A stretch of 64,000 nt of DNA from an uncultured Clostridia bacterium. GTDB taxonomy: Bacteria > Bacillota > Clostridia > Lachnospirales > UBA5962. A program made the translations under genes and the position numbers. Below are positions 56,196 through 64,000 of the stretch, in pieces (the stretch's first letter is position 1; each line of letters opens with the position of its first letter). The stretch lies in the NCBI GenBank assembly GCA_946481295.1, contig CAMLLW010000005.1:1-64000 (forward strand), written 5' to 3'. Below the pieces are notes generated by a model. The model ran no database searches, was not told the origin of the DNA, and saw only the letters and a program-made list of their open reading frames with translations.

Positions 56196-57983
56196 TTATA
56201 AATTGGCTTCTTCATATACTTTATTATAAAAGTCATCTATTTTACCGAAATAACTATCAAGTTTTTCTATTTCGTCATTACTTACATCATATTTTATAGA
56301 AATAATTTCTTCATAAATATCATATTTCTTTAATAAGCTCATAGGAACATTGTGAGAAATTAATTCTTTTACTTTATCATATAAATATAATATTATTTCC
56401 ATCATTTTAGATTGTTTAACAAGAGGAACATAAGTATCAAATTCATGATAAGCATTTTGTTGTACAAAACCTAATCTAATAACCCTTGCAATCTCTAAAA
56501 TAACTTTTTGACTATCTGGTAAAACATCAGAACCAATTAATTTTACGATTTCTATTAATTCACTTTCTTCATTTAGAATCTTCATAATTGTAGCTCTATT
56601 TTCTACAAATTTAGGACTAACGTTTGCACCATACCATGGTTCTAAATCATCTAAGTATTCACTATAACTTGTTAACCATTGAATAGCAGGGAAATGTCTA
56701 GCATATGCAAGACTCTTATCCAAAGTCCAGAAAGTTCTAACAAAACGTTTTGTATTTTGAGTAACAGGTTCTGAGAAGTCTCCACCTTGAGGGGAAACGG
56801 CTCCGATTAATGTAACTGAACCTTCTGTACCATTGAAGTTTTCTACATAACCACCACGTTCGTAGAATCCTGCAAGTCTAGATGCTAAATAAGCAGGGAA
56901 ACCTTCTTCTGCAGGCATTTCTTCCAAACGACCAGAAAGCTCTCTTAACGCTTCTGCCCAACGAGATGTTGAATCCGCCATTATAGCTACGTGATATCCC
57001 ATGTCTCTGTAATATTCTGCCATTGTTATACCTGTATAAATACTAGCCTCTCTAGCTGCAACAGGCATATTAGATGTATTAGCAATAAGTGTAGTTCTAT
57101 CCATAAGAGGTCTATTACTCTTTGGATCCTTAAGTTCAGAGAATTCTTCTAGAACTTGAGTCATCTCATTACCACGTTCACCACAACCAATATAAATAAT
57201 TATATCTGCATCAGACCATTTTGCTAATTGATGTTGTGTCATAGTTTTTCCAGTACCAAAACCACCAGGTAATGCTGCTGTTCCACCTTTTGCTACCGGG
57301 AATAAAGTATCTATAACCCTTTGTCCTGTTATTAGCGGTTTTTGTATAGGACAATGTCTTAAAACAGGTCTTGGAACTCTGATAGGCCATTTTTGCATCA
57401 TAGTAATTTGTTCTTGTCTACCATCATCTAATTCTATAGTTACTAAAGTATCTGTAATTTTATATTTGCCATCTGGTACTACAGAAACTACTTTACCTTT
57501 CATACCATAAGGAACCATTACTTTATTTACTATTATACTTGTTTCTGGAACCTCAGCAATTATTTCACCTTGGCTTATAAAATCATTTACTTTTACTAAA
57601 ATCTTTGTATCCCATAATTTTTCTGTATCTAAATTATCTACATTTAAACCTTTTGATATAAATATTCCTGATTGTTCACGAATAGCTTTTAATGGTCTTT
57701 CAATACCATCAAAAATATTGTTAATTATACCAGGAGCTAATATTACAGATAGAGGCTTGCCTGTACCATAAACTTTTTCATTTGCTTTTAAGCCAGAAGT
57801 ATCTTCGAATACTTGGACTATAGCTTCTTTACTTGTCATAGAAATTACTTCTCCAAGTAAATGCTCTTCACCAACCATAACGGTTTCTCCCATAACAAAG
57901 TTAGAGCACTCTCTTACTTTGACAATAGAGCCATTAATTCCAAAAATAATTCCAACTTCTCCACTTTTACCAACTTCAGGCAT
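56196..57983 (-). CDS. atpA: V-type ATPase subunit A (catalytic)
   Basis: 595 residues. The Walker A motif GGFGTGKT is at about 230; the bulge domain typical of V-type A subunits precedes it; MADSTSRWAEALRE carries the Walker B and following region. Coupled to E and B by short spacers. It hydrolyses or makes ATP together with B. Whether the complex pumps H+ or Na+ cannot be settled from this subunit. Confidence 0.97.
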   Translation of the reverse strand: MPEVGKSGEVGIIFGINGSIVKVRECSNFVMGETVMVGEEHLLGEVISMTSKEAIVQVFEDTSGLKANEKVYGTGKPLSVILAPGIINNIFDGIERPLKAIREQSGIFISKGLNVDNLDTEKLWDTKILVKVNDFISQGEIIAEVPETSIIVNKVMVPYGMKGKVVSVVPDGKYKITDTLVTIELDDGRQEQITMMQKWPIRVPRPVLRHCPIQKPLITGQRVIDTLFPVAKGGTAALPGGFGTGKTMTQHQLAKWSDADIIIYIGCGERGNEMTQVLEEFSELKDPKSNRPLMDRTTLIANTSNMPVAAREASIYTGITMAEYYRDMGYHVAIMADSTSRWAEALRELSGRLEEMPAEEGFPAYLASRLAGFYERGGYVENFNGTEGSVTLIGAVSPQGGDFSEPVTQNTKRFVRTFWTLDKSLAYARHFPAIQWLTSYSEYLDDLEPWYGANVSPKFVENRATIMKILNEESELIEIVKLIGSDVLPDSQKVILEIARVIRLGFVQQNAYHEFDTYVPLVKQSKMMEIILYLYDKVKELISHNVPMSLLKKYDIYEEIISIKYDVSNDEIEKLDSYFGKIDDFYNKVYEEANL

Positions 57984-57999
57984 TAAGGCCCCTCCTTTC

Positions 58000-58581
58000 T
58001 CAGCTTATTCTAAATCCGTTGAATTTTTCTTTTTCTTCTTGTAATCTTGTTTTAAAAGAATTATCCATAAGAATATTCTTATCAACAATTACAATTTTAA
58101 ATCCACCAATAAAATCTTCATCAGAAGGAAGAATCTCTAAATTTACATCTTTAAATTCTTTAGCAATATCTTCTTTATGAGAAATATCACGTTTTGTTAA
58201 ATAAAGTTTAAAATTATTGCTTCCATCTAAAGAACCTCTAATTTCTTTTACAAGAAAATTTACATATTCATTACTAGCAATAAACTTATCAAGATCTGAC
58301 TTTACATCAGAAAATAATTCTGCTTCATATCTATTACGTAAAGACATAAGATCTTTTTTATAAGTGCTTACTTTTTGAATAACTTCTTTATTAAATTCTT
58401 GATCTATCTTTATTTTTTCTTCTTTTATAGTTTTAGAAGAAAGATCTTCTAATTCTTTAGTTTTTATTTCTATAGATGCATTCATTTCTTTTTCTAATTC
58501 TTCTAAAATTAATGCTCGTTTTTTTTCTGCTTCTGACTCTGCTACTTTGGTAAACTCATTTATCTTAGCTTCAATTTTCAC
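58000..58581 (-). CDS. atpE: V-type ATPase subunit E (peripheral stalk)
   Basis: 193 residues: an N-terminal helical, charged half (1-100) that pairs with the small coiled-coil subunit, and a C-terminal globular half (EILPSDEDFIGGFKIVIVDK) that holds the A3B3 head. Spacing to A is 16 bases. Confidence 0.92.
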   Translation of the reverse strand: MKIEAKINEFTKVAESEAEKKRALILEELEKEMNASIEIKTKELEDLSSKTIKEEKIKIDQEFNKEVIQKVSTYKKDLMSLRNRYEAELFSDVKSDLDKFIASNEYVNFLVKEIRGSLDGSNNFKLYLTKRDISHKEDIAKEFKDVNLEILPSDEDFIGGFKIVIVDKNILMDNSFKTRLQEEKEKFNGFRIS

Positions 58582-58592
58582 AAAAGCACCAC

Positions 58593-58901
58593 CTATAATT
58601 TAATTCCAATAGCCTCTCTAACATACGCTGATATAAAATCTGGATCTCTTGCAGTACCATGTCTATCAGGTATTTCAACTATAAGAGGTAATTTTCTTTC
58701 CAATTTAACATTTTTTATAATATCCGGAAATTGTTTAGATAAATCTTCAGTTATCAAAATAATACCTATGCTTTTATCTGCTATAGCCTTATTAAGTTCA
58801 GATTTTAATTCTTGTAATTCATGAACAACAACTCCGTCTACTCCTACAAGTCGTAAACCTGTCCTTGTATCTACGTTATCACTTATAAGAAATATCTTCA
58901 T
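58593..58901 (-). CDS. atpF: V-type ATPase subunit F
   Basis: A 102-residue Rossmann-like protein (MKIFLISDNVDTRTGLRLVG, IILITEDLSKQFP) that binds subunit D at the central stalk. It is 3 bases after K and 11 before E. Confidence 0.93.
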   Translation of the reverse strand: MKIFLISDNVDTRTGLRLVGVDGVVVHELQELKSELNKAIADKSIGIILITEDLSKQFPDIIKNVKLERKLPLIVEIPDRHGTARDPDFISAYVREAIGIKL

Positions 58902-58904
58902 AAA

Positions 58905-59342
58905 TTAAACCCTTCCAAGAATAACGAATGAAATTAATAGACCATATACAGCAGTACCTTCTGCAAGAGCAACGAAGATTAAAGATTTACCCATTAAACC
59001 TTCATTTTCACTAATTGTTCCAAGAGCTGCTGAAGCTGCTTGACCAGTTGCAATACCTGTACCTAATGTACATAAACCTGTAACTAAACCTGCACCTAAA
59101 TAAGCCATACCAGTTGAAAAAGTATCAGATGCTGTTACTGCTGCAGCTGCTGCTGTAGATGCTGCATGTGCATTACCTGTGAAAACAAATACAGTTGCTA
59201 AAACTAAAACACTAAAGAAAGAAATAATATTAACAGCTAAAGCATTTTTAAATCTTTTTGCTTTTCTTTCTCCCATAAAAAACACACCCATAGGGATAAC
59301 AATTGTTAAAAATAATATTGAACAAATAATTTCCATACTCAT
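58905..59342 (-). CDS. atpK: V-type ATPase subunit K (membrane ring)
   Basis: 145 residues. Two N-terminal membrane segments (about 4-22 and 34-55), an Ala-rich stretch, then a single proteolipid hairpin (GAGLVTGLCTLGTGIATGQA and LIFVALAEGTAVYGLLISFV) with the ion-binding Glu128. Unlike Enterococcus NtpK it has one, not two, proteolipid hairpins. Such rings translocate H+ or Na+; which one is not clear. Confidence 0.92.
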   Translation of the reverse strand: MSMEIICSILFLTIVIPMGVFFMGERKAKRFKNALAVNIISFFSVLVLATVFVFTGNAHAASTAAAAAVTASDTFSTGMAYLGAGLVTGLCTLGTGIATGQAASAALGTISENEGLMGKSLIFVALAEGTAVYGLLISFVILGRV

Positions 59343-59359
59343 GATTATTAAAATCTCCT

Positions 59360-61273
59360 TTATTTTAAATTTTTTAATTTATTAGTATCTGGTGTAAATT
59401 CTCTACCAGTTCCTTCATAATAGCGACTAAACATTTCATAGAATTGAATCCTTAAAACTTGGATAGCAACTACAACACCCTCTAATCCCATTATAAAAAT
59501 ATTACCTATAATTACAACAATAGGATTAATAGGTCCCGGTGCAGAATTAGCTATTAAATATACTACGCTCATCATACCAGCATGACTAAGTGCGAAAGCA
59601 CCTACACGGACAAATGAAACTGTATTAGTAAAGTAAGTTAAAAGTGTTTCAAAAAGTTCTACAAATGTTTCTAAGAAAAACATTCCTTTGCTACCTTCAA
59701 TAAGTTTTTTCTTACCTTCTAGTTTTCTTCCTAGTGGTTCTTTAAAAGTTATTAAAATAATTGGTATTATTAAGCAAACACATGCTAAAATTCCTGCTAA
59801 TTTTGAATTTCCACTAACTAAAGATAAAATAATGCCGATAATTCCAGTATAGAATATTAAACCTGAAATACCGTTAGAACTAAAATATAATCTTGCTTTA
59901 TCTTTAGATTTTATAGCATTTATTATATTAAATACCATAACAACAAGTATTAAGAACATACCTATTCCAATTGCTGTTAATAAAATAGTGTTTGTATTAT
60001 TAAATGGTCTCATCCATAATGCTGGAATTATATCTTCTGATCCGAATACACTTCCGTATAATACACCAAAGACCATACTTGAAATACCAACTATTACCAT
60101 AATTAAACATGGTTTTATCTTTTTAAATTTATATAAGAAAAAACCTAGTAAACTTACGACTGCTCCTTGCCCTAAATCTCCAAACATCATACCAAAAAGT
60201 ATAGTGTATGTTATAGCGACAAAAGGAGTTGGGTCAATTTCATTATAATTAGGTACACCATATGCTCTAACAAAATATTCAAATGGTCTAACAAAAGCAT
60301 TATTTTTCAATTTTGTAGGAGGTTTAGATACAATAGCTTCTTTACTATCTTCATAAGTTAGTATAACTTTTAAATCTTTATCAATTTCTTCATCTAACTT
60401 ACGTACATCACGTTCAGACATCCATCCTACAAATACAAAGAAAGATTTTGGCGTTCTAGCTGCATATTTACGAATATCGCTATTATAAAATAGTGTTCTT
60501 ATTTTAACATACGCTTCTAAAATATCTTCTTTTGTTAGATCTTCTGAAAATAATGTTTCTGCTTGTAAAGATCTTATTTTTTCATCTGTTTCTTTTAATA
60601 ATTCTTCTAAATCTTTATAGGTATCATAAGGTGTCTTAGTGAATTTTACATTGTCAAATTCAAAAGGAACGTTAACCATTTCAAGATTAAAAGATTTTAA
60701 TAAATTATCGCTTTTTTCTTTTAATGTTTCAGCAAAAAAATAAACTCCATATACGTAATTTTCATCACGTCTACTCTCTAAAAAGATCATGTTAATATCA
60801 TCGTAGACATATGATAAGAATTGTTGGTATTTAGTTAAAGGCATTTTTCCAAATCTACATTTTATAAATTTTAAATTTCCTAGATCTTCCATGTTAAAAT
60901 CTAAATCTATATAATGTTCTAATTTCCCAATTATATCAACTAAATGATCCCTTTTTTCTTCTAACTCTTTGATACCTTCATGTCTTCTATCAAATAAGTC
61001 AGATGCTTTATCTACAATAGCAAAAGCTTCTTCCTTACTTATGTTTTTGTAAATTTCAGAATCAATACCAACTGTATTTGCGAACTTCATTGCTTTTTGA
61101 AAATATGATGTATATTCATTATTAGTTACACATGGTCTTAAACCTTTAACATCATGAAATTCTTTTAAGGCTTCTTCTAATTGAATATCATAATTAGCTA
61201 TATAGTTATTAATAACAGTGTCTAAATTATTCATATGGCCCATGATATTTACATATTTCATCTTCTCAATCAA
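59360..61273 (-). CDS. atpI: V-type ATPase subunit I/a (membrane stator)
   Basis: 637 residues. A cytosolic N-terminal half (1-320) with coiled coils is followed by about seven or eight membrane helices (FGMMFGDLGQGAVVSLLGFF to the C-terminus), including FVRVGAFALSHAGMM with the essential Arg facing the ring. The TTG start at 61273 follows AAGGAGGTGATTAT with good spacing. It lies between C and K. Confidence 0.94.
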   Translation of the reverse strand: MIEKMKYVNIMGHMNNLDTVINNYIANYDIQLEEALKEFHDVKGLRPCVTNNEYTSYFQKAMKFANTVGIDSEIYKNISKEEAFAIVDKASDLFDRRHEGIKELEEKRDHLVDIIGKLEHYIDLDFNMEDLGNLKFIKCRFGKMPLTKYQQFLSYVYDDINMIFLESRRDENYVYGVYFFAETLKEKSDNLLKSFNLEMVNVPFEFDNVKFTKTPYDTYKDLEELLKETDEKIRSLQAETLFSEDLTKEDILEAYVKIRTLFYNSDIRKYAARTPKSFFVFVGWMSERDVRKLDEEIDKDLKVILTYEDSKEAIVSKPPTKLKNNAFVRPFEYFVRAYGVPNYNEIDPTPFVAITYTILFGMMFGDLGQGAVVSLLGFFLYKFKKIKPCLIMVIVGISSMVFGVLYGSVFGSEDIIPALWMRPFNNTNTILLTAIGIGMFLILVVMVFNIINAIKSKDKARLYFSSNGISGLIFYTGIIGIILSLVSGNSKLAGILACVCLIIPIILITFKEPLGRKLEGKKKLIEGSKGMFFLETFVELFETLLTYFTNTVSFVRVGAFALSHAGMMSVVYLIANSAPGPINPIVVIIGNIFIMGLEGVVVAIQVLRIQFYEMFSRYYEGTGREFTPDTNKLKNLK

Positions 61274-61285
61274 ATAATCACCTCC

Positions 61286-62323
61286 TTACTTTACAACTAA
61301 ATAATCCATTATTTTATCAGGTTCTAGTTTATATCTAACACCCTCTAATAATGAAATAACATTGTGTAATTCCAACTCTTTATAAAAAATATAACTAACA
61401 ATAACAGCTATAGAATTAGGACTTAAGTGTACTGCTCTATCATACACATCTTTTAAGATATTAGTACCTATTTTATCTAAATTATCATCATCAGCAAAAT
61501 ATTTTCCATATTTTGTAGTTGCAATTTCATTTTTTAGTTCTTCCATGGTTCTAGATTCTACCATTTTTACTATTTGTTCTTTTGTAAGTTTATAATTAAT
61601 TGGTATAAGATAAGAATACATTTTTTCTGGTTCTACGTTATAATATAATTTTAAACGATAAATCCATAAAATATTTTGTATATCTACCTTAGTTCCATTA
61701 ATCATATGCATTATATTTTTGTTCTTCTTATCTAAATATTTATTTTGCATACTCCATAAACGAGAATAATAATATAAGTCTAATGCCATTTCTAATTCAA
61801 AAAGACTAACATTTTCAGTATATACTTGTGAAAGAACACTGTAAAATTCTGTACCTTTTAAGTTTTCTATGAATTCTTCTATAGTTCTAGCTTCTACTAG
61901 TTTTGCTACAATACCAGTTGAATCTGAAGATAACATATCTTCTACTTCTTCCACATCATATTCTAATTCTCTCTCGTCATACACTCCACAAAGCATATAT
62001 TTTAAAAGTTTTATTTTTGAATCTAATGTTATTACTTTCAAATACTTTTTCAAATTTGTATCAGAAATAAAACTATTTATACTTTTAAACTGTTTATAAG
62101 AAGCATGGATTAATTTAACTTCTATATCCATCCTGCTTATTTTTTTAGTGTCAGAGATATCTTGCAATAAATATCTATAAGAATAGAGCTCTTTTAATTT
62201 TCTACCAAGGTCATCTACAGTATTAACACTGCTTAAAGAATAGTAAGTATTGTAGTTTAATAACTTACCTTTCATAGCTTTAACCTTGGAATTTACTCCA
62301 CCATAATTCAAATTAATCACCAA
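61286..62323 (-). CDS. atpC: V-type ATPase subunit C/d
   Basis: A 345-residue, mostly helical protein with three similar domains that caps the membrane ring and connects it to the central stalk. LNYGGVNSKVKAMKGKLLNY and VSYIFYKELELHNVISLLEG match family ends. It is 14 bases after the small coiled-coil subunit and 12 before I; C before I differs from the I-K-E-C order of Enterococcus. Confidence 0.9.
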   Translation of the reverse strand: MVINLNYGGVNSKVKAMKGKLLNYNTYYSLSSVNTVDDLGRKLKELYSYRYLLQDISDTKKISRMDIEVKLIHASYKQFKSINSFISDTNLKKYLKVITLDSKIKLLKYMLCGVYDERELEYDVEEVEDMLSSDSTGIVAKLVEARTIEEFIENLKGTEFYSVLSQVYTENVSLFELEMALDLYYYSRLWSMQNKYLDKKNKNIMHMINGTKVDIQNILWIYRLKLYYNVEPEKMYSYLIPINYKLTKEQIVKMVESRTMEELKNEIATTKYGKYFADDDNLDKIGTNILKDVYDRAVHLSPNSIAVIVSYIFYKELELHNVISLLEGVRYKLEPDKIMDYLVVK

Positions 62324-62337
62324 CTTAAATTATATTT

Positions 62338-62649
62338 TTAACCATTTATAATTTTCTTATAAATATCTTGTTGCCATTTTTCTTTATTTTCTCTAAATTG
62401 CTTGTTAATAGAATCAACATTTTTTGTGTGTTCTTTTTCTGCCTTTTCTATCTTTAAATTTTTATGATTCTCAGCTTCATTTCTTAATTGCAATATAGTA
62501 GCTTGAGTATGAATATCTATAGCTTTTTTATTTTCTTGAACTTTAGATTCAATACTTTCAGACAAATTTTTTCTTTTTTGCTCAGCGTCTTCTATGATAG
62601 AATTTGCCTTTTTTTCAATATTCATTAATTGATCAATTATATCGTCCAT
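62338..62649 (-). CDS. V-type ATPase small coiled-coil subunit (G/H)
   Basis: A 103-residue, nearly all-helical charged protein (IEKKANSIIEDAEQKRKNL) that would pair with subunit E as a peripheral stalk. It is the first gene of the operon, 62 bases after rbgA. GGAGTG precedes the ATG. Identified by composition and position. Confidence 0.85.
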   Translation of the reverse strand: MDDIIDQLMNIEKKANSIIEDAEQKRKNLSESIESKVQENKKAIDIHTQATILQLRNEAENHKNLKIEKAEKEHTKNVDSINKQFRENKEKWQQDIYKKIING

Positions 62650-62711
62650 TTCACTCCTCCAATCTTTAATACTGTCAATAAATATAATTAAAATGACAAT
62701 CTTTAATGTAG

Positions 62712-63572
62712 TTAGGCTTTATAGTCTATAGGGGATTCTAATGTAATTTTGCCCAATTTAGCTGCCCTAAATTCATCAATTAAAATAATTGCGGTTCTTT
62801 CTAAATCTACTTTATTACCTTTTAATTTAAACCCTCTAGTAATGCCTATATTATTTAAAATTTCTAAAGGTTGTGCATTAGAATCAACTTTTATTTTATA
62901 CCTTTTTTCTAAAGATTCAAGATTTTTATCTAATAAAAATTCTATAAGCTTTAAACTTATAGAATTTATATCCATAATATTATCACTTATGGCTCCTGTT
63001 ATAGCGAGATTTATGCCTACTTGTTCATCTTCAAACTTAGGCCATAAAATACCTGGAGTATCTAAAAGTTCAAAATCTTTTTTAACCTTAACCCATTGTT
63101 TATTACGTGTTACACCTGGTTTATCACTAGCTTTTGCTATAGATTTTTTTACATAATTATTGATTAGAGTAGATTTACCTACATTTGGTATGCCCACTAT
63201 CATTGCTCTTGTTGGTACAAAAATACGACCTTTTTTCTTAAGTCTTTCTACTTTTTCTTTCATAAGTTCTTTAGCAGCTACTGTTATATCATTTAATCCA
63301 TTTCCTAAAGCAGAATTTGCTAAAACAACCACAAATCCTTTTTCTTCAAAGAATTTTTTCCATTGCTGAGTAATATTATTATCTGCCAAATCTACTTTAT
63401 TTAGTACTATTATTCTATATTTATTTTTAGCAATATTATCTATATCTGGATTCTTACTACTATACGGTATTCTTGCATCTAAGAGTTCTATAACAATATC
63501 TACTAATGATATATTTTCCTGCATCATTCTTTTAGTTTTTGCCATATGACCAGGATACCACTGTATATTCAT
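62712..63572 (-). CDS. rbgA: Ribosome biogenesis GTPase A
   Basis: A 286-residue circularly permuted GTPase (YlqF/RbgA) needed for late 50S assembly. WYPGHMAKTKRMM opens the protein; G4 is LNKVDLAD; G1 is IVGIPNVGKSTLIN; G3 is LLDTPGILWP. The order G4-G1-G3 is the family hallmark. It follows rplS, the same neighbourhood as in B. subtilis. The V-ATPase operon begins 62 bases later with no terminator visible. Confidence 0.95.
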   Translation of the reverse strand: MNIQWYPGHMAKTKRMMQENISLVDIVIELLDARIPYSSKNPDIDNIAKNKYRIIVLNKVDLADNNITQQWKKFFEEKGFVVVLANSALGNGLNDITVAAKELMKEKVERLKKKGRIFVPTRAMIVGIPNVGKSTLINNYVKKSIAKASDKPGVTRNKQWVKVKKDFELLDTPGILWPKFEDEQVGINLAITGAISDNIMDINSISLKLIEFLLDKNLESLEKRYKIKVDSNAQPLEILNNIGITRGFKLKGNKVDLERTAIILIDEFRAAKLGKITLESPIDYKA

Positions 63573-63602
63573 TTTGCCCCCATGTATTTAAAATAATTGC
63601 TT

Positions 63603-63640
63603 AAAGGGATACGGATTTTTAATTTTCCGCACCCCTTTTT
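63603..63640 (-). terminator. Terminator of rplS
   Basis: Minus strand AAGGGGTGCGGA / TCCGTATCCCTT with an AT-rich loop, just past the rplS stop; the following T run is short. Confidence 0.6.
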
Positions 63641-63648
63641 CACTTATA

Positions 63649-64000
63649 CTATTTATTTTTATTTACAATAACTTCTTTAATTTTTGCAGCTTTACCAACT
63701 CTATTTCTCAAATAGAATAATTTAGCTCTTCTTACGATACCTTTACGCACTACTTCTATATGATCTATCTTTGGTGAATGTAAAGGCCAAGTTTTTTCTA
63801 CGCCCACGCCATAAGATACTCTACGTACAGTAAAAGTTTCACGAATTCCACCATTTTGTCTTTTAAGCACAACGCCTTCAAAAACTTGAATTCTTTCTCT
63901 ATTACCTTCTATAATTTTAGCATGAACACGAATTGTATCACCTACATTAAAAGGTGTAATATCTGATTTTAATTGTTCTTTTTCTAATTCCTTTATAATA
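63649..64000 (-). CDS. rplS: 50S ribosomal protein L19 (start just outside window)
   Basis: The frame runs to the right edge and begins [20 protein letters not shown], so only about two N-terminal codons (normally MD) are missing. [20 protein letters not shown] and [22 protein letters not shown] identify L19. It lies at the 30S-50S interface. A shorter reading starting at the internal ATG at 63870 would remove conserved sequence and is wrong. Confidence 0.97.
   Translation of the reverse strand, partial: IIKELEKEQLKSDITPFNVGDTIRVHAKIIEGNRERIQVFEGVVLKRQNGGIRETFTVRRVSYGVGVEKTWPLHSPKIDHIEVVRKGIVRRAKLFYLRNRVGKAAKIKEVIVNKNK

Overview
The window comes from a very AT-rich, endospore-forming Firmicute of the class Clostridia. 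The sporulation genes (spoIID, a spoVB-like gene, spoIIGA, sigE, a ytfJ/gerW homologue), strong AGGAGG-type ribosome binding sites with many TTG/GTG starts, glutaminyl-tRNA synthetase, a V-type ATPase operon, a T-box and an M-box leader all fit this. An ascorbate phosphotransferase operon, a mucin-binding M60 protein and a TcdE-like holin suggest a gut or host-associated relative of Clostridiaceae/Peptostreptococcaceae. Genus is not determined.

Layout. 1-6500: a glutamine-rich repeat protein that runs off the left edge, a small membrane-anchored unknown, and a minus-strand L-ascorbate uptake operon (ulaG, ulaC, ulaA, ulaB, a beta-propeller protein, an epimerase). 6500-13000: queA, spoIID, a tyrosine-phosphatase-like gene, a spoVB-like flippase gene interrupted by an ORF-less group II intron, and nth. 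13000-15300: tRNA-Phe and tRNA-Gly, a glycine-rich probable spore coat protein, purB. 15440-30200: a probable spore-coat gene cut in two by a 13.5 kb element. 30200-46700: mgtA with its Mg2+ riboswitch, mprF, flavodoxin, RNase J, DUF1292-yqgF-ireB, mtaB, glnS, pheT-pheS with a T-box. 46700-54100: two half-size TSUP transporters, a lone GyrB/ParE paralogue, ytfJ-DUF2953, sigE-spoIIGA, a DUF5721 gene. 54100-64000: the nine-gene V-ATPase operon, rbgA and most of rplS.

The most interesting structure is the element at about 15746-29247. A large serine recombinase lies next to its right end. The ends share TAGGCAACAA, and the two flanking ORFs are in the same reading frame through that core. Removing one core copy plus the element therefore restores one ORF of about 370 codons behind a sequence matching the mother-cell sigma-K promoter. 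This is the arrangement of developmentally excised elements such as skin in sigK or SPbeta in spsM, and I propose that this is another one, in a different gene. The element keeps a repressor, replication genes, a late regulator and a holin. It has no visible capsid, terminase, portal or tail genes, and it carries cargo: superoxide reductase, a tyrosine phosphatase and a 1953-residue triplicated M60 (enhancin/mucinase-type) protein in which only the first copy keeps the HExxH zinc site.

About 5 kb away, a second sporulation gene (spoVB-like) is interrupted at RNA level by a complete-looking but ORF-less group II intron. Two neighbouring sporulation genes thus each appear to need a different processing event to be expressed.
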